The notes under the pieces were generated by a model. That model was not told where the DNA came from, did not search any database, and was given only the letters and a program-made list of their open reading frames with translations. Of a stretch of DNA of 64,000 nt, positions 12,779 through 24,131 are shown in pieces. The stretch is from assembly GCA_012064385.1 (NCBI GenBank), contig QRDG01000960.1:111206-175205 (forward strand), given 5' to 3'. Made by a program: the position numbers and the translations under genes. Each line of letters starts with the position of its first letter. Position 1 is the first letter of the stretch. This stretch comes from Puccinellia tenuiflora (taxonomy: Eukaryota > Streptophyta > Magnoliopsida > Poales > Poaceae).

Positions 12779-13697
12779 AGTTGGGAGGCTGTACTAGGCC
12801 TATGTGCAAGTTTTGGAAAAATGTTTGAGATTTGAAAGAGAAAATGATGTGAAGGATGCCTTATGCAACTATGCCAATGTGCTGGTATGAGTTGTTGGAA
12901 ATAATTGGACCATGATGAGACATGGTCGGGAAAAAGGAGGAGTTTTGGATAAATAAACAAAAGGGTGATTTTCCAGGAAAAACGTTTTTAAAAAGGGACT
13001 TCTTATTTTAACAAACAGCTATTTTTCGGGAAAAATGTTTTCAAAGAAAACTCCTTACAAAGACAGTTTTATGGAAAAAAAAAGGAATCTAAAGCCTTCT
13101 TTTCGTTTTCTTTAACAAATGCTATAGATATTTTTGAAAAATATACAAGGTTTATGAAAAGTTATAAAATTTCTCTTATTTTACTTCAACCAAAGTTATA
13201 GAGTTTTCAGACAAAGTTTTATTGAACAAAAGTCTATCATTCTCTTTTCAATAAAGATTAGAGTTTTCAAAGCAAACAAAGTTTTACTCAAACTGTAAAC
13301 AAAAAAAGAAAAGGGTAGTGCATGCTCTTTCGGGGGTAGTTTGCGAGTACAATTCCCATTGTACTCATAATGGTTTCGTCCCTGGCTATTGTCTTAGCCA
13401 GATTTTAAGGAAGAGTAGCTTGAAGGAGGAGAAGGAAATGACGTCAATGCGAACTAGGGCGCTTCCCAGTCAGTTGCCTGTAGGGTTAAGGCGAATGACT
13501 TGGGCTCCACGCTGTATGGTGATTTTCCGCTGCAAGTACCTATTGAAGAGTATGACTTCAATCAAGTAAGTATATTCCTTCGGTATTTATGGATGTTCCT
13601 TGATTACCAGTTTGATTGTGCTCAGCGACACACTGATCATGGGATCGCTGATGTAGGCACAAGGGTATTTCGGACAGGCTAGTCCGGGGTCCCCACA

Positions 13698-15803
13698 GTT
13701 AATTTCGAAATGGTTAAAATGATTTAAATCGCATAACCGTTTAAATCACCATTTATTCGTCGTTGATCGGAAAATTGCAAACAAGGTACCAAAACGATCA
13801 GTGGAACAAGGTCTATCTAATAATGTCATTTTCATGCATTTAGGACCCATATTTCAGTACTGGACGTTTTGATAAATAACGCAAATCACTAAGTTAAAGA
13901 TGGAGTTTTAACCCGCTAATTGCAATATTTATTTTAGGGGTTCCATTTAACTTGTGGGAGATGCCCAATATGATTTCAATGCATAATATGACCATATCAT
14001 CATGATTGTGCATTGCACATTGTATTCGTGTTATTTATTCCTTTCTTGTATTGTTTGTGTTTCGGTAGATTCTAGAGTCGAGGTTCCACCACAATACCTT
14101 GACAACCAGCGCGACCAGTACTACCAGCAAGGCAAGAGCTAACCTAACCTTCTTGGCATATCTCATATTACCCAAGTATTTTGTCCACCATATTATTGCA
14201 TTAGATTCTGGTGACAAGTTTTGGTCAGTGTATATAATATCCTATCAATTGCATGTTCCCTGAAGCATTATCTGTTTCCCCACCTATGAACCATAGATTG
14301 AAGTGTTGGCCTGAGATAAATCATATCTGTTGTATGTCATGCTTAGATATGCTTAGCCATGCTTACTCGAATGCTAGAGTTGTCCGTTGATTATTTCCAT
14401 ACTTGTGAAGTGGATGGAGTGCTCGGACAGTGGTGGATACTTGTGTCAATAATTAATTTGATAAAAGGCTTGGATGAGTTGCCAACAAGGTCGTTGATGT
14501 TTTGTCTCATTCTGGCCGCCTAGGTGTGAGTTCTTATCGACCGAACCAAGAACCGAGCGTGCTTCCAAAGGTGGGAGTATGGGCTCCTTACTAACCGAAT
14601 AATTAGTGCGGGCGTATCCAAGGGTCCTCTAGTTTGCGCTTTCCATTTGCGAGTGTGTGGCCGAAGATGATGATGATGAAGATGATGATGATGGATTTGA
14701 TAGGAGTGGCGATGGGGCAGGGTGTTGAAATAGGCGCTGAACTTGTCCTGTCGTCACAATGACCCTTGGATAGTCTCATGCTTTGTAAAGGTTTAACCGC
14801 GCCTGCCCTGCCGGCTTTCCCCGGAAGAGAGCTAAATGATCAGGCAAGGGGTCGGACGGTACCAATGGTAAAAACAGTACACCCCTGCAGGGTTTAATCT
14901 TTTTGAAAAGCCGTGTCCAAGGTTATGGACAAATCTTGGTGAGATAGGTGAGATCATAGAGAACCTGGACCTTTAATCAAATGGCAGCTAGAGGTTGCAT
15001 AATCAACGTGTGATAAAGGTTCATTTCCTCGAGGGTGATTCGAGGGAGTGCCTTGGTGGAGATAAGTGGAGTTGCTGAATACAGTAGGTTCCCCGTGAAC
15101 CGAAGAGAAAAGTGTTACCCTCTTATCCCCTTATGAAAACCTTCTGATTAGACGATGCCATGAGTCCTAGTCTTCAGAAGGAAAAACTAGCTTTATGCAA
15201 AATAAATACTTATATAGCTTTGAAGCCTCCGTCAGCATCGGGCCTATATCGCCATACTAATTCTTGCGAGTACGTCGTACTCAGCCTTGCTTTGTTGATT
15301 ATTATTTGTTTTAGAGGAGGACGCCACCGAACTGGAAGGTGGGTTCTACGTTGACTTCGACGAGTAGTCTGGGGTTCCCAGGTGGCAGCTTGGGACGTCA
15401 TGGAACAGGCTGGCACGGGATAATTATCTGTAGGCCTCTTAGGCCATAATTTGGATCTTGTTGTTTAGACAACTTTAATTTGCTTCCGCTTGTTGTAATG
15501 ATGGGTCAGTGACCTCTGATGTGTCATTTGCTATCTTTCTTAATTATATGAGTTGAACTATGATATCTTTGTGTCGTAGAGTCTGTGATGTGCCACTTGT
15601 TCCGCAGTCTTGGTCTCTTTGTTATACGTGAAAGCGATGTCTGAGCTTATGGCATGATCGAGGTGTTGTGTGCCGATGATGTATTCCGAGCACGCCTGCC
15701 AATGTGTTTTGGCCTGGGATTGGTAACCCTAGTAACCCTTGATTGTGTAGCATGACCGGTTGCACAACGTTTCACTGTATAGCTCTGGGGTCAGGGCGCT
15801 ACA
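13698..15803 (+). mobile_element. 5' LTR of Gypsy element E2, second segment
   Basis: After the right GTTAA (13698-13702) the sequence continues as the E2 LTR, matching 19870-21977, and ends GGGGTCAGGGCGCTACA. It holds a GAT-rich microsatellite near 14667-14695. ORFs such as 15160-15354 recur unchanged in type in the other LTR and are not genes. Confidence 0.92.
14883..14930 (+). repeat. Triple-palindrome module, copy in the E2 5' LTR
   Basis: CCCTGCAGGG (14883-14892), CTTTTTGAAAAG (14899-14910, one centre mismatch) and GTCC...GGAC (14915-14930), with gaps of 6 and 4 bases. Confidence 0.85.
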
Positions 15804-15806
15804 AAT

Positions 15807-15818
15807 TGGTATCAGAGC
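15807..15818 (+). other. Primer-binding site of E2
   Basis: TGGTATCAGAGC follows the LTR end after three bases, as in Met-tRNA-primed Gypsy elements. E8 has the same arrangement on the minus strand. Confidence 0.92.
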
Positions 15819-17868
15819 AGTACTGCCTGTAGGAAACCCGTTCTATTGGTCGAAGTTGAGTCTAGTGTAGTAAAAGTTATTTATGAACTGAAAATGAGTT
15901 GTGAAAACCCTCTTAGGATTCTTTTTACTCCTTACCCAATTCGCTCTGATCTCGGTGCCATCTTACCTCTATTTGATTTAACGGTTCTCCTGATCGTCGG
16001 CAAATTCAAATCTTTAGGATCACGGGGTTGGGTTCTATCTTTAGTTACTGGTTAACTTTGCTCGTCTGCAAATTCTAACGCCCGAAGAAAGGAAATGTTG
16101 CGGATCGTCAAGAAATTCCCTTGCTTTAGCCCAAGATCTTGAACCGAAGGTCCCGGATTGTGCTAGGGCTCAGGTGTAATGATTTATGAGGGTTGTCACC
16201 CATGTGAGCATTATGCTATTCGTGAGTCCCAGTGCATGAAGCTGATCTTTAACCCAAGATCTTTCCCGTTGAATCCTGATGTTAATTGTCAAACCCTACG
16301 TCCAGTTGGCCATGTTTGAAGTTACTCCTCGATTTGGTGGTTGTAGTCGTAATTGACTTGCTCAGCAATGCTCTTCTCTGTCACGAGCTATAGCTGGATA
16401 TTCTGTCATGAAACCATCTAGATCAAGATAAGAGTGCTCATCGCGAGTTTGCCATCTATCTTTGTGATTCCTCCGGTAACACCGATTCCTGAAACCCTTT
16501 CGGAACTAGTTGTCGGAAGAGTGCTAACAAGGGCTTCTGCATTATCTTGATATTGTTGGTAGCCCGTTTTCTTACTCTTAATCTGTGGTCCGACCTTTAT
16601 CTGTTAGTTGACAGTCAAGTGTTATCGTGCATTGGTGTGTTCCGAAGCATGTTACCCTTGTGGTCCGTCAATACATTCCACATCGGGATGTTAGGAGAAA
16701 CAAACTCCGGTACCTTGTCCATTTCTCGGCCAGGTCAAAGTATTGTAATCCGCAGAATAAGAGGCTTGTCTAGCTTTTGTTCTGTTCAACCTTGGAGTGT
16801 CACACTCTTTTATATCCAGAGGTCGTGCTTAGTCTCATGACTTACCGGATGAAGTGATGCTCTTACCCTTCCTTATCCATCTACCTCCGAGCTACTCGGG
16901 CTCGAGATTGTTGAGGATGCATATTGGGGTGGTAATCGGATATTCTTAGCAACTGATATTGCTTTGAAATCCAAGGACTGTGATGTCATTCTTAGCATGA
17001 TTGGTAATCTGATCATCAAGCCGAGTTTGACTGTGCTACCAAGTCCATTTTGTTCAGGTACACACCTTCGGTCAATAGGTTAGATTCGTGTCGAAACTCT
17101 AAAGATCACAGCGTTCGCTTGGAAAAGCAAAATTTCCTCTCGCAAACTAGCTAGTGTTCTGGAACTTGACACTGTAGTCAAATCTTGAGAATCCTTACCT
17201 CTCGTTAACCATTGTAACTCCTCCCTTGGACATGTCAAGTCTGAAATATGCGCACCCTTAACCAAATCTGAATCTCAAGCAGAAATGATGGTTGGTGTTC
17301 TTAAGAGTATGACATAGGCCTTATGTAAATCCGGCAAGTTTGTGGTGGTGGTTGCCCTACTTAACTGGAAGGTCTAATGTGATATCCTCTTGCCTTTCGT
17401 AAAATCAAACCACTCTCCATGAGGATATTGTGCTACTTATTCTAGAAGTTGCCCTTATGGTCTCTTTGCAATCTTAAAGGTCCGACCTCCACTTGATGAC
17501 CTATTGAAGGCTTTTCCGAAGCCTGATAGTGGTATCTAGAACATCGAGGAGAACATTAACGTGGTGTTGCTAAAAATGTCTCTCGGCCATTTCTCCTATC
17601 CCCTGCTCGACCTTTGTTTGGTCAAGTTGTTCCTGGTTTTCCTCATTAGCTTATGGTCTTGTGCAAAGTTCATATTTCCAACCCTTGGTGAAAAATTGTC
17701 TATCACCTTGAACTATCTTCTGACTTTCTCGCCGGCACGTCATGTTTGTTACCTTCTCTCTACAACAAGGAAGATCATCGTGGGATCGAGAAGATCGTTG
17801 AAGTTAAGGGTTGCCGTGTTTCCCTCATCCCTCTTCCTAATCTAGGAATATCGGGGCGAGATTCTTGT
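15819..17868 (+). mobile_element. Internal domain of E2 with no intact coding sequence
   Basis: Only about 2.1 kb separates the two LTRs and no ORF exceeds 97 codons. No gag or pol motif could be read in any frame. Because the LTR ends, PBS and PPT resemble those of the coding element E8, E2 is best seen as a deletion derivative or a non-autonomous relative of a Tekay-like Gypsy element. Confidence 0.75.
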
Positions 17869-17882
17869 AAGGGGGATAGAAT
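17869..17882 (+). other. Polypurine tract of E2
   Basis: AAGGGGGATAGAAT lies immediately before TGTAACAGCCC, the first bases of the 3' LTR. E8 has a similar purine run (AAGGGGGGTAGATT on its own strand) before an identical LTR start. Confidence 0.88.
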
Positions 17883-20800
17883 TGTAACAGCCCAGATTTG
17901 GTACCCTAAAATATGGGCCAAATTTTCACTTTTTGCTTTGCATTGCATCATGGCATACATATTTAAATTGCCAAATTAAATATTGCAAACCATGGAAATC
18001 TTTAAGAGGGAGCAAGCACTCCCAAAATTCCCAAACCAAATGCATTTGCTCAACTTGTCAAAACAAAATATTCTTGAACTTACATAATTGTCCAGGAAGT
18101 TCGAAGAATGCATTTCATAATGATTTGGGCAAAGTCAAATTTCACCAAACAATTAAATGAATTGGGACTTCAAATTTGAGTTAAACCAATTCCTATTTTT
18201 GAACCCAATTTAAAACTTTCGAAAAATTCAAACTAAAATCATGGGGAGCTTCATTATTGTATTGGGAGCCTCCATGATTAAATTCACTATTTTTGGAAAT
18301 GCCAAAGTACTCCAAATAAATACATTTTGGCAATTATTAAATTTTGCCTTATTCAAACCCTATGAATAAATGTTTCTCAAAACTTTTAATTTGGCCACAC
18401 CAATTTTTTTGGAGGTGCTAAATGTTATGGGGAGCCTCTGTGAATTTTTCCAGAATTTTTGAAACTGTTTAAATGCCTCAATTAAATACAAAATGCTACT
18501 GGAAATTCTGGAAAAACATAAATGAATAGATCCCTGACAGGGGGGACCCACCAGTCAGCCTCTCTCTCTCTCCTTCTTCCTGGCGCCATAGGGGAAACAC
18601 TGCCGCCGCTTGCCGCCGTGTCGCCCTGGCCGCCCCTGCCTCCTCCTCGCTCCCCTGGCCCCCCTGGAGGCATAAGACGACCTCCTCGACCACTTGCTCC
18701 TCCTCCCCCTCCTTTTTCCCCTGCTGCAGGAAACCCTAGCGCTCGCCGCCATGCCCGTGACCTAGATCGAGCCCGCCGCCGCACCGCCGTTGATTGGAGC
18801 GTCCCCGAGCAGATCGAAGAGCACCACGAGCTCCGCACCGTCGCCTTCTACCTGCAAGCCGAAGGAATCGATCTCGGGAACCCTACATCGACACGTTGAT
18901 CTCCGTCTTCACCGCCTCCAACCGACGACCGCCGCCACGATTCTGGCGCCGTCCGAGCTCCTCCGCCTCCGTCGAGCTCTCCATCGTGCTCAGGGTGAGC
19001 AGGCGACCCTCCAGGACATCTCCGTCCCCTTCCTCTCCCCCTATTTCCTAGTATCCGTGCTCGTCTCCGTCGGCCGCCGCCTGTCGCCGTCGTGCCCATC
19101 ATTCCGGTGACCTTTTGGTCACACCCCTCCGCCACCTAGGTCGCCTCCACGCGTAGATCGTTTTGGTAGCCGCCGTTAGGGCAAGATCGGCGCACAGCGA
19201 CGGATCCGTCCACGGCTTGCCGCCGGCCACCGCGCGTTCGCGCCGGTCGTGGCCTCCCGTCCAGTCAAACCTGCGGGTGGGCCGCTGGCCGACGTGGCTT
19301 GCCAGCGTGGCTTGGGCCCCGCAGGTCAGCCTCTGTCGCTAGCCCGGCCCGAGTAGAAAACGTTTCGGCCAACAAATCTGGAATTAAAACAAATGGCAGA
19401 AAATTGATATGAACTTTGAATTTGCATAACTTTTGAACCACAAGTCCAAAAATTACAAATAATATGTCAAAATGCTCAGCACTAAAATGTCTATCTGTTA
19501 GTGCCATTGGTTAAATTAATTGGTCGAAATAAATTGCCTTTATTTGCTGAATACTAAAATGGCAGAAATAATGTTGATTTGGAAATTCCATAACTCTATG
19601 AATATTTGTCCAAAAATTATGGTTAAGCTCTTAAAATGTTCAGGAAAACAACATCTAAATGTTAGTTCCATTTTCCATGCAATAATGAGTCTTTAACTTG
19701 CTGTTTATTAAAATTCAAGAAAATGGCAGATTTAAATCAATTTTGGGAATATCATAACTTGGTGAATAGTACTTCAAAATTGCAAATGATATACCAAAAT
19801 GACCAGCAAAGCAAATGCTATCTACCTATATTAATATCACAGCATGCAAACAGATTTCCTTTGATGTTAATTTCGAAATGGTTAAAATGATTTAAATCGC
19901 ATAACCGTTTAAATCACCATTTATTCGTCGTTGATCGGAAAATTGCAAACAAGGTACCAAAACGATCAGTGGAACAAGGTCTATCTAATAATGTCATTTT
20001 CATGCATTTAGGACCCATATTTCAGTACTGGACGTTTTGATAAATAACGCAAATCACTAAGTTAAAGATGGAGTTTTAACCCGCTAATTGCAATATTTAT
20101 TTTAGGGGTTCCATTTAACTTGTGGGAGATGCCCAATATGATTTCAATGCATAATATGACCATATCATCATGATTGTGCATTGCACCTTGTATTCGTGTT
20201 ATTTATTCCTTTCTTGTATTGTTTGTGTTTCGGTAGATTCTGGAGTCGAGGTTCCACCACAATACCTTGACAACCAGCGTGACCAGTACTACCAGCAAGG
20301 CAAGAGCTAACCTAACCTTCTTGGCATATCTCATATTACCCAAGTATTTTGTCCACCATATTATTGCATTCGATTCTGGTGAGAAGTTTTGGTCAGTGTA
20401 TATAATATCCTATGAATTGCATGTTCCCTGAAGCATTATCTGTTTCCCCACCTATGAACCATAGATTGAAGTGTTGGCCTGAGATAAATCATATCTGTTG
20501 TATGTCATGCTTAGATATGCTTAGCCATGCTTACTCGAATGCTAGAGTTGTCCATTGATTATTTCCATACTTGTGAAGTGGATGGAGTGCTCGGACAGTG
20601 GTGGATACTTGTGTCAATAATTAATTTGATAAAAGGCTTGGATGAGTTGCCAACAAGGTCGTTGGTGTTTTGTCTCATTCTGGCCGCCTAGGTGTGAGTT
20701 CTTATCGACCGAACCAAGAACCGAGCGTGCTTCCAAAGGTGGGAGTATGGGCTCCTTACTAACCGAATAATTAGTGCGGGCGTATCCAAGGGTCCTCTAG

Positions 20801-21977
20801 TTTGCGCTTTCCATTTGCGAGTGTGTGGCCGAAGATGATGATGATGAAGATGAAGATGATGATGATGGATGTGATAGGAGTGGCGATGGGGCAGGGTGTT
20901 GAAATAGGCGTTGAACTTGTCCTGTCGTCACGATGACCCTTGGATAGTCTCATGCTTTGTAAAGGTTTAACTGTGCCTGCCCTGCCGACTTTCCCCGGAA
21001 GAGAGCTAAATGATCAGGCAAGGGGTCGGACGGTACCAATGGTAAAAACAGTACACCCCTGCAGGGTTTAATCTTTTCGAAAAGCCGTGTCCACGGTTAT
21101 GGACAAATCTTAGTGAGATAGGTGAGATCATAGAGAACCTAAACCTTTAATCAAATGGCAGCTAGAGGTTGCATAATCAACGTGTGATAAAGGTTCATTT
21201 CCTCGAGGGTGATTCGAGGGAGTGACTTGGTGGAGATAAGTGGAGTTGCTGAATACAGTAGGTTCCCCGTGAACCGAAGAGAAAAGTGTTACCCTCTTAT
21301 CCCCTTATGAAAACCTTCTGATTAGACGATGCCATGAGTCCTAGTCTTCGGAAGGAAAAACTAGCTTTATGCAAAATAACTACTTATATAGCTTTGAAGC
21401 CTCCGTCAGCATCGGGCCTATATCGCCCTACTAATTCTTGCGAGTACGTCGTACTCAGCCTTGCTTTGTTGATTATTATTTGTTTCAGAGGAGGACGCCA
21501 CCGAACTGGAAGGTGGGTTCTACGTTGACTTCGACGAGTAGTCTGGGGTTCCCAGGTGGCAGCTTGGGACGTCATGGAACAGGCTGGCACGGGATAATTA
21601 TCTGTAGGCCTCTTAGGCCATAATTTGGATCTTGTTGTTTAGATAACTTTAATTTGCTTCCGCTTGTTGTAATGATGGGCCAGTGACCTCTGATGTGTCA
21701 TTTGCTATCTTTCTCAATTATATGAGTTGAACTATGATATCTTTGTGTCGTAGAGTCTGTGATGTGCCACTTGTTCCGCAGTCTTGGTCTCTTTGTTATA
21801 CGTGAAAGCGATGTCTGAGCTTATGGCATGATCGAGGTGTTGTGTGCCGATGATGTATTCCGAGCACGCCTGCCAATGTGTTTTGGCCTGGGATTGGTAA
21901 CCCCAGTAACCCTTGATTGTGTAGCATGACCGGTTGCACAACGTTTCACTGTGTAGCTCTGGGGTCAGGGCGCTACA
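17883..21977 (+). mobile_element. 3' LTR of Gypsy element E2 (4095 bp)
   Basis: The LTR opens TGTAACAGCCC and closes GGGCGCTACA. It is the undisturbed copy, so it shows the empty sites of both insertions in the 5' LTR: CCGTC at 18903 for E1 and GTTAA near 19866 for the 5.4 kb element. A GC-rich gene-like part at 18530-19300 contains ORFs of 65-125 codons on both strands, which I take as composition artefacts or an old captured gene fragment. CCAGC (21978-21982) follows and should be the target duplication. Confidence 0.93.
21057..21104 (+). repeat. Triple-palindrome module, copy in the E2 3' LTR
   Basis: CCCTGCAGGG (21057-21066), CTTTTCGAAAAG (21073-21084, perfect) and GTCC...GGAC (21089-21104), with gaps of 6 and 4 bases. 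Confidence 0.87.
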
Positions 21978-22650
21978 CCAGCAACGGCTGAGTCGCCTCC
22001 CTGTCCTCCTTCGACAGCGGGTGCGCCCATGCCTTCGTCTTCCGCAACTCGCGATCAGCCGCGAAGGGAAGAAGCCCCTCCTGGTCGCACCTGACGTAGA
22101 ACCACTTCTTCCGCCAGCCTTGGACGGAGTCAGATTTCTTCATCTGGAAGAAGGCGGTGTCGCCACGCACCTGGATGCCGAAGCCGCCCACCGGGTACAC
22201 TTGCCCGCTCTTCCCCACGTTCCTCCTGACGAGGAACAGCGACTTCCACAGCAGCCAGTGGGGTGCGATCCCCAAGAAGCACTCGCAAAGCACGATAAAG
22301 CTCGCGATGCTCAAGACGCTATTGGGAGTCAGATCGTGGATCTGAATCCCATAAGCGTACAGGAGACCACGAACGAAATCGTGGAGGGGGAACCTGAAAC
22401 CCCGCGGAAGAAAATCCACGAAGCACACGCGTTCCCCCTCGCGAGCGGCAGGAAATACCTCCTTCCCTGGAGCGCGCACCGCCGCCTGGTCCGCCGGCGG
22501 CAGCAGTCCCTGCGCGCGGAGGGCCTCGAGATCGGCCTTCTTCACCGACGACTTCGTCCAGTCGCCGTCGAGCTTCTTCATCACGCTAGCCTCGGCGGCG
22601 GCGCCGGCACCGGCGGCAGACTTCCCCCTCTTCATCGTGACCTTGCTCAT
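21978..22650 (-). pseudogene. Antisense ORF of a Tat-lineage element, cut by E2
   Basis: The frame runs leftward from ATG at 22650 (MSKVTMKRGKS...) and is open until E2 interrupts it at 21977, leaving about 224 residues. An ATG at 22902 is also in frame, but 22650 fits better because a TATA box lies between them. The segment from about residue 60 (FVDFLPRGFRFPLHDF, then an IPNSVL-like and PVGGFGIQV stretch) matches what I know as the 'putative gypsy type transposon' (Transposase_28) domain common in grasses. Its position, antisense and just upstream of the 3' LTR, is typical of Tat-lineage Gypsy elements. The function of this protein family is not established. The C-terminus is missing. Confidence 0.82.
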
Positions 22651-22754
22651 GGAGGGTGGAGAAGAATCTGACAGAGGAGCAGCAATGGAGGAGAGATCAG
22701 TGGAGACGACGGCGAAATGGGGATGGGATGAACTGTTCCCCACCGCGGTGAAAA

Positions 22755-22761
22755 ATATATA
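22755..22761 (-). promoter_or_regulatory. TATA box for the antisense ORF
   Basis: On the minus strand TATATAT stands about 100 bases upstream of the ATG at 22650, with a CT-rich leader between them. This suggests the antisense ORF has its own promoter apart from the LTR. Confidence 0.55.
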
Positions 22762-22764
22762 CCG

Positions 22765-23570
22765 TGGGGTCAGTTCATCCTGGCCGTTCCCCACGAAACC
22801 GCTCTCCACAACCTCATCTGGCCGTCCACGCGTCGCGCAGAGATGCCAACCGTCGCCGCCCACGCCGCCCACTACGCGCGGGAATCGAGGAGCCTTCATC
22901 ACGCCGCGAAAAGTTCGCGCCCAACGGTCAGATCAGTCAATGCTGACACTGGGACCACCATGTCACGTCCCATCGCATGCAGAGTGCGCCGAAAACGTCA
23001 GCGCTGACGTCACCTGCGGAGGCGTAGCAAGTAAGCCAATGGGCTGATGGAGCACCCGGACAGTTCATTCGAGTGCAACAAAGATACAATAAGCTCTAAG
23101 AGCTGAGTAGACTCGACAAGTCCATTCGAGTGCAAAAGAAATATAGTAAGCTCCACGAGCTGAGCAAACTTAATCAGTAAGCTAAACCGGCCGAGTACAA
23201 AGTAAGTAACGCAAAGCAAGTTTCGACTCCATCAATTCGAGTCCCTTCTTCACTCCCATCGGGAGTGGGCTTTTCGACTGAAGAAAAATTGAGTTTAACC
23301 TCAATTGCAAGCAATTCAGCTTAATCTCGGGGGCTACTCCCATCGGGAGGGCTGTTCGCGCTCCCGAATGACTCAGAACAATCGCAGTCGAAAAATCACC
23401 GACCAAAGCAGTACTCATAGTTTTTACACTGCAGTCGATGTTTCGACTAAGAAATCCTCCATAAGCCCTGAACGGCCGGAGTCGACCAATTTTATTTGTT
23501 CCTTTCAGGAACCTGGTGGCGTGCCCAGAAGGAAGGAGTCCTATACCCGACTCTACGATTCGACTAAGCA
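22765..23570 (+). mobile_element. 3' non-coding region of the Tat-lineage element E3
   Basis: Between the antisense ORF promoter and the PPT there is no convincing ORF. Two tandem copies of a 57 bp unit carrying ATTCGAGTGC lie at about 23061-23117 and 23118-23170. Several GGGAGTG/CACTCCC hairpins occur near 23253-23345. The ORFs at 23182-23637 are short and unlike any retroelement protein. Confidence 0.65.
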
Positions 23571-23582
23571 CTCGGGGGCTAC
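23571..23582 (+). other. Polypurine tract of E3
   Basis: CTCGGGGGCTAC directly precedes the LTR start TGTCGTGG. This form of PPT is typical of Tat-lineage elements of grasses. Confidence 0.75.
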
Positions 23583-24044
23583 TGTCGTGGGGTTACTCTT
23601 TGACTACCCCACGGTGGTGATACCTGGGTCACGCTAAGTCCATCAACCCTATGGCGAGGGTCCAAGGAAGGCCCAAGAAGGACGACGTACGGCCCAAGAT
23701 AGTTGACGTTAGGTCATCAGCCCTGATCGTCCTGTAAGTGCCATCGGCACCGTTCACCCGAGACCCAGCCTATTATATAAAGGCTGGGAGGGTCCCCCGT
23801 CTAGGGTAACTTAACTTCAACTCATAGCCGCCATCTCAAACCCTAGCGAGATCGCCATCTCGCCATTGTAGCCACGCTCAACATCAATACCAGACAAGCA
23901 GGAAGTAGCGTGTTATCCTCCGGGAGACTGAACCTGGGTAAACGCATCGCCTGTTAGCCGTCGTGATCACCAGCGCTCATCTCTCTCCCCCTCAATCAAC
24001 CCGGGGTACTCGATACAGTGATTTGCCGAGTCCCAACCTCGTCA
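23583..24044 (+). mobile_element. 3' LTR of Tat-lineage element E3 (462 bp)
   Basis: It opens TGTCGTGGGG and ends CCTCGTCA, so it has TG...CA ends. TATATAA at 23774-23780 is followed by a leader rich in AACCCTAG. The 5' part of E3 lies outside the window to the left, displaced by E2 and its insertions. The next bases, GTCTG (24045-24049), should be the target duplication. Confidence 0.85.
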
Positions 24045-24131
24045 GTCTGCTCTCGTGCTCCTAACTGTGTGTGGAATGTCCAATATCAGATGTTTGCAGT
24101 ACTCTAAATTGTTCTTTAAACATGAATGTAG

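Larger units (their letters stand above)
8266..13697 (+). mobile_element. Probable solo LTR (5432 bp) inserted in the E2 5' LTR
   Basis: It begins TGTAACATCCC and ends GTCCCCACA, is flanked by GTTAA on both sides, and the uninterrupted site is visible in the 3' LTR of E2 at about 19866-19875. TG...CA ends, a 5 bp TSD, and the absence of PBS, PPT, coding domains or internal duplicate ends make it a solo LTR. A GC-rich promoter-like part with TATAAAA at 9906-9912 is followed by a GGTGAG splice-donor-like site at about 10140 and a long AT-rich part. The great length recalls Sukkula/LARD-type LTRs; that family link is a guess. Confidence 0.83.

Noticed and set aside
18482..19135. Overlapping ORFs up to 125 codons
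   Set aside because: Located inside the E2 LTR; partly repeated in the other LTR copy; composition artefact or old captured leader, no recognisable protein.
21934..22671. Plus-strand 245-codon ORF
   Set aside because: Shadow of the antisense Transposase_28-type frame on the minus strand.
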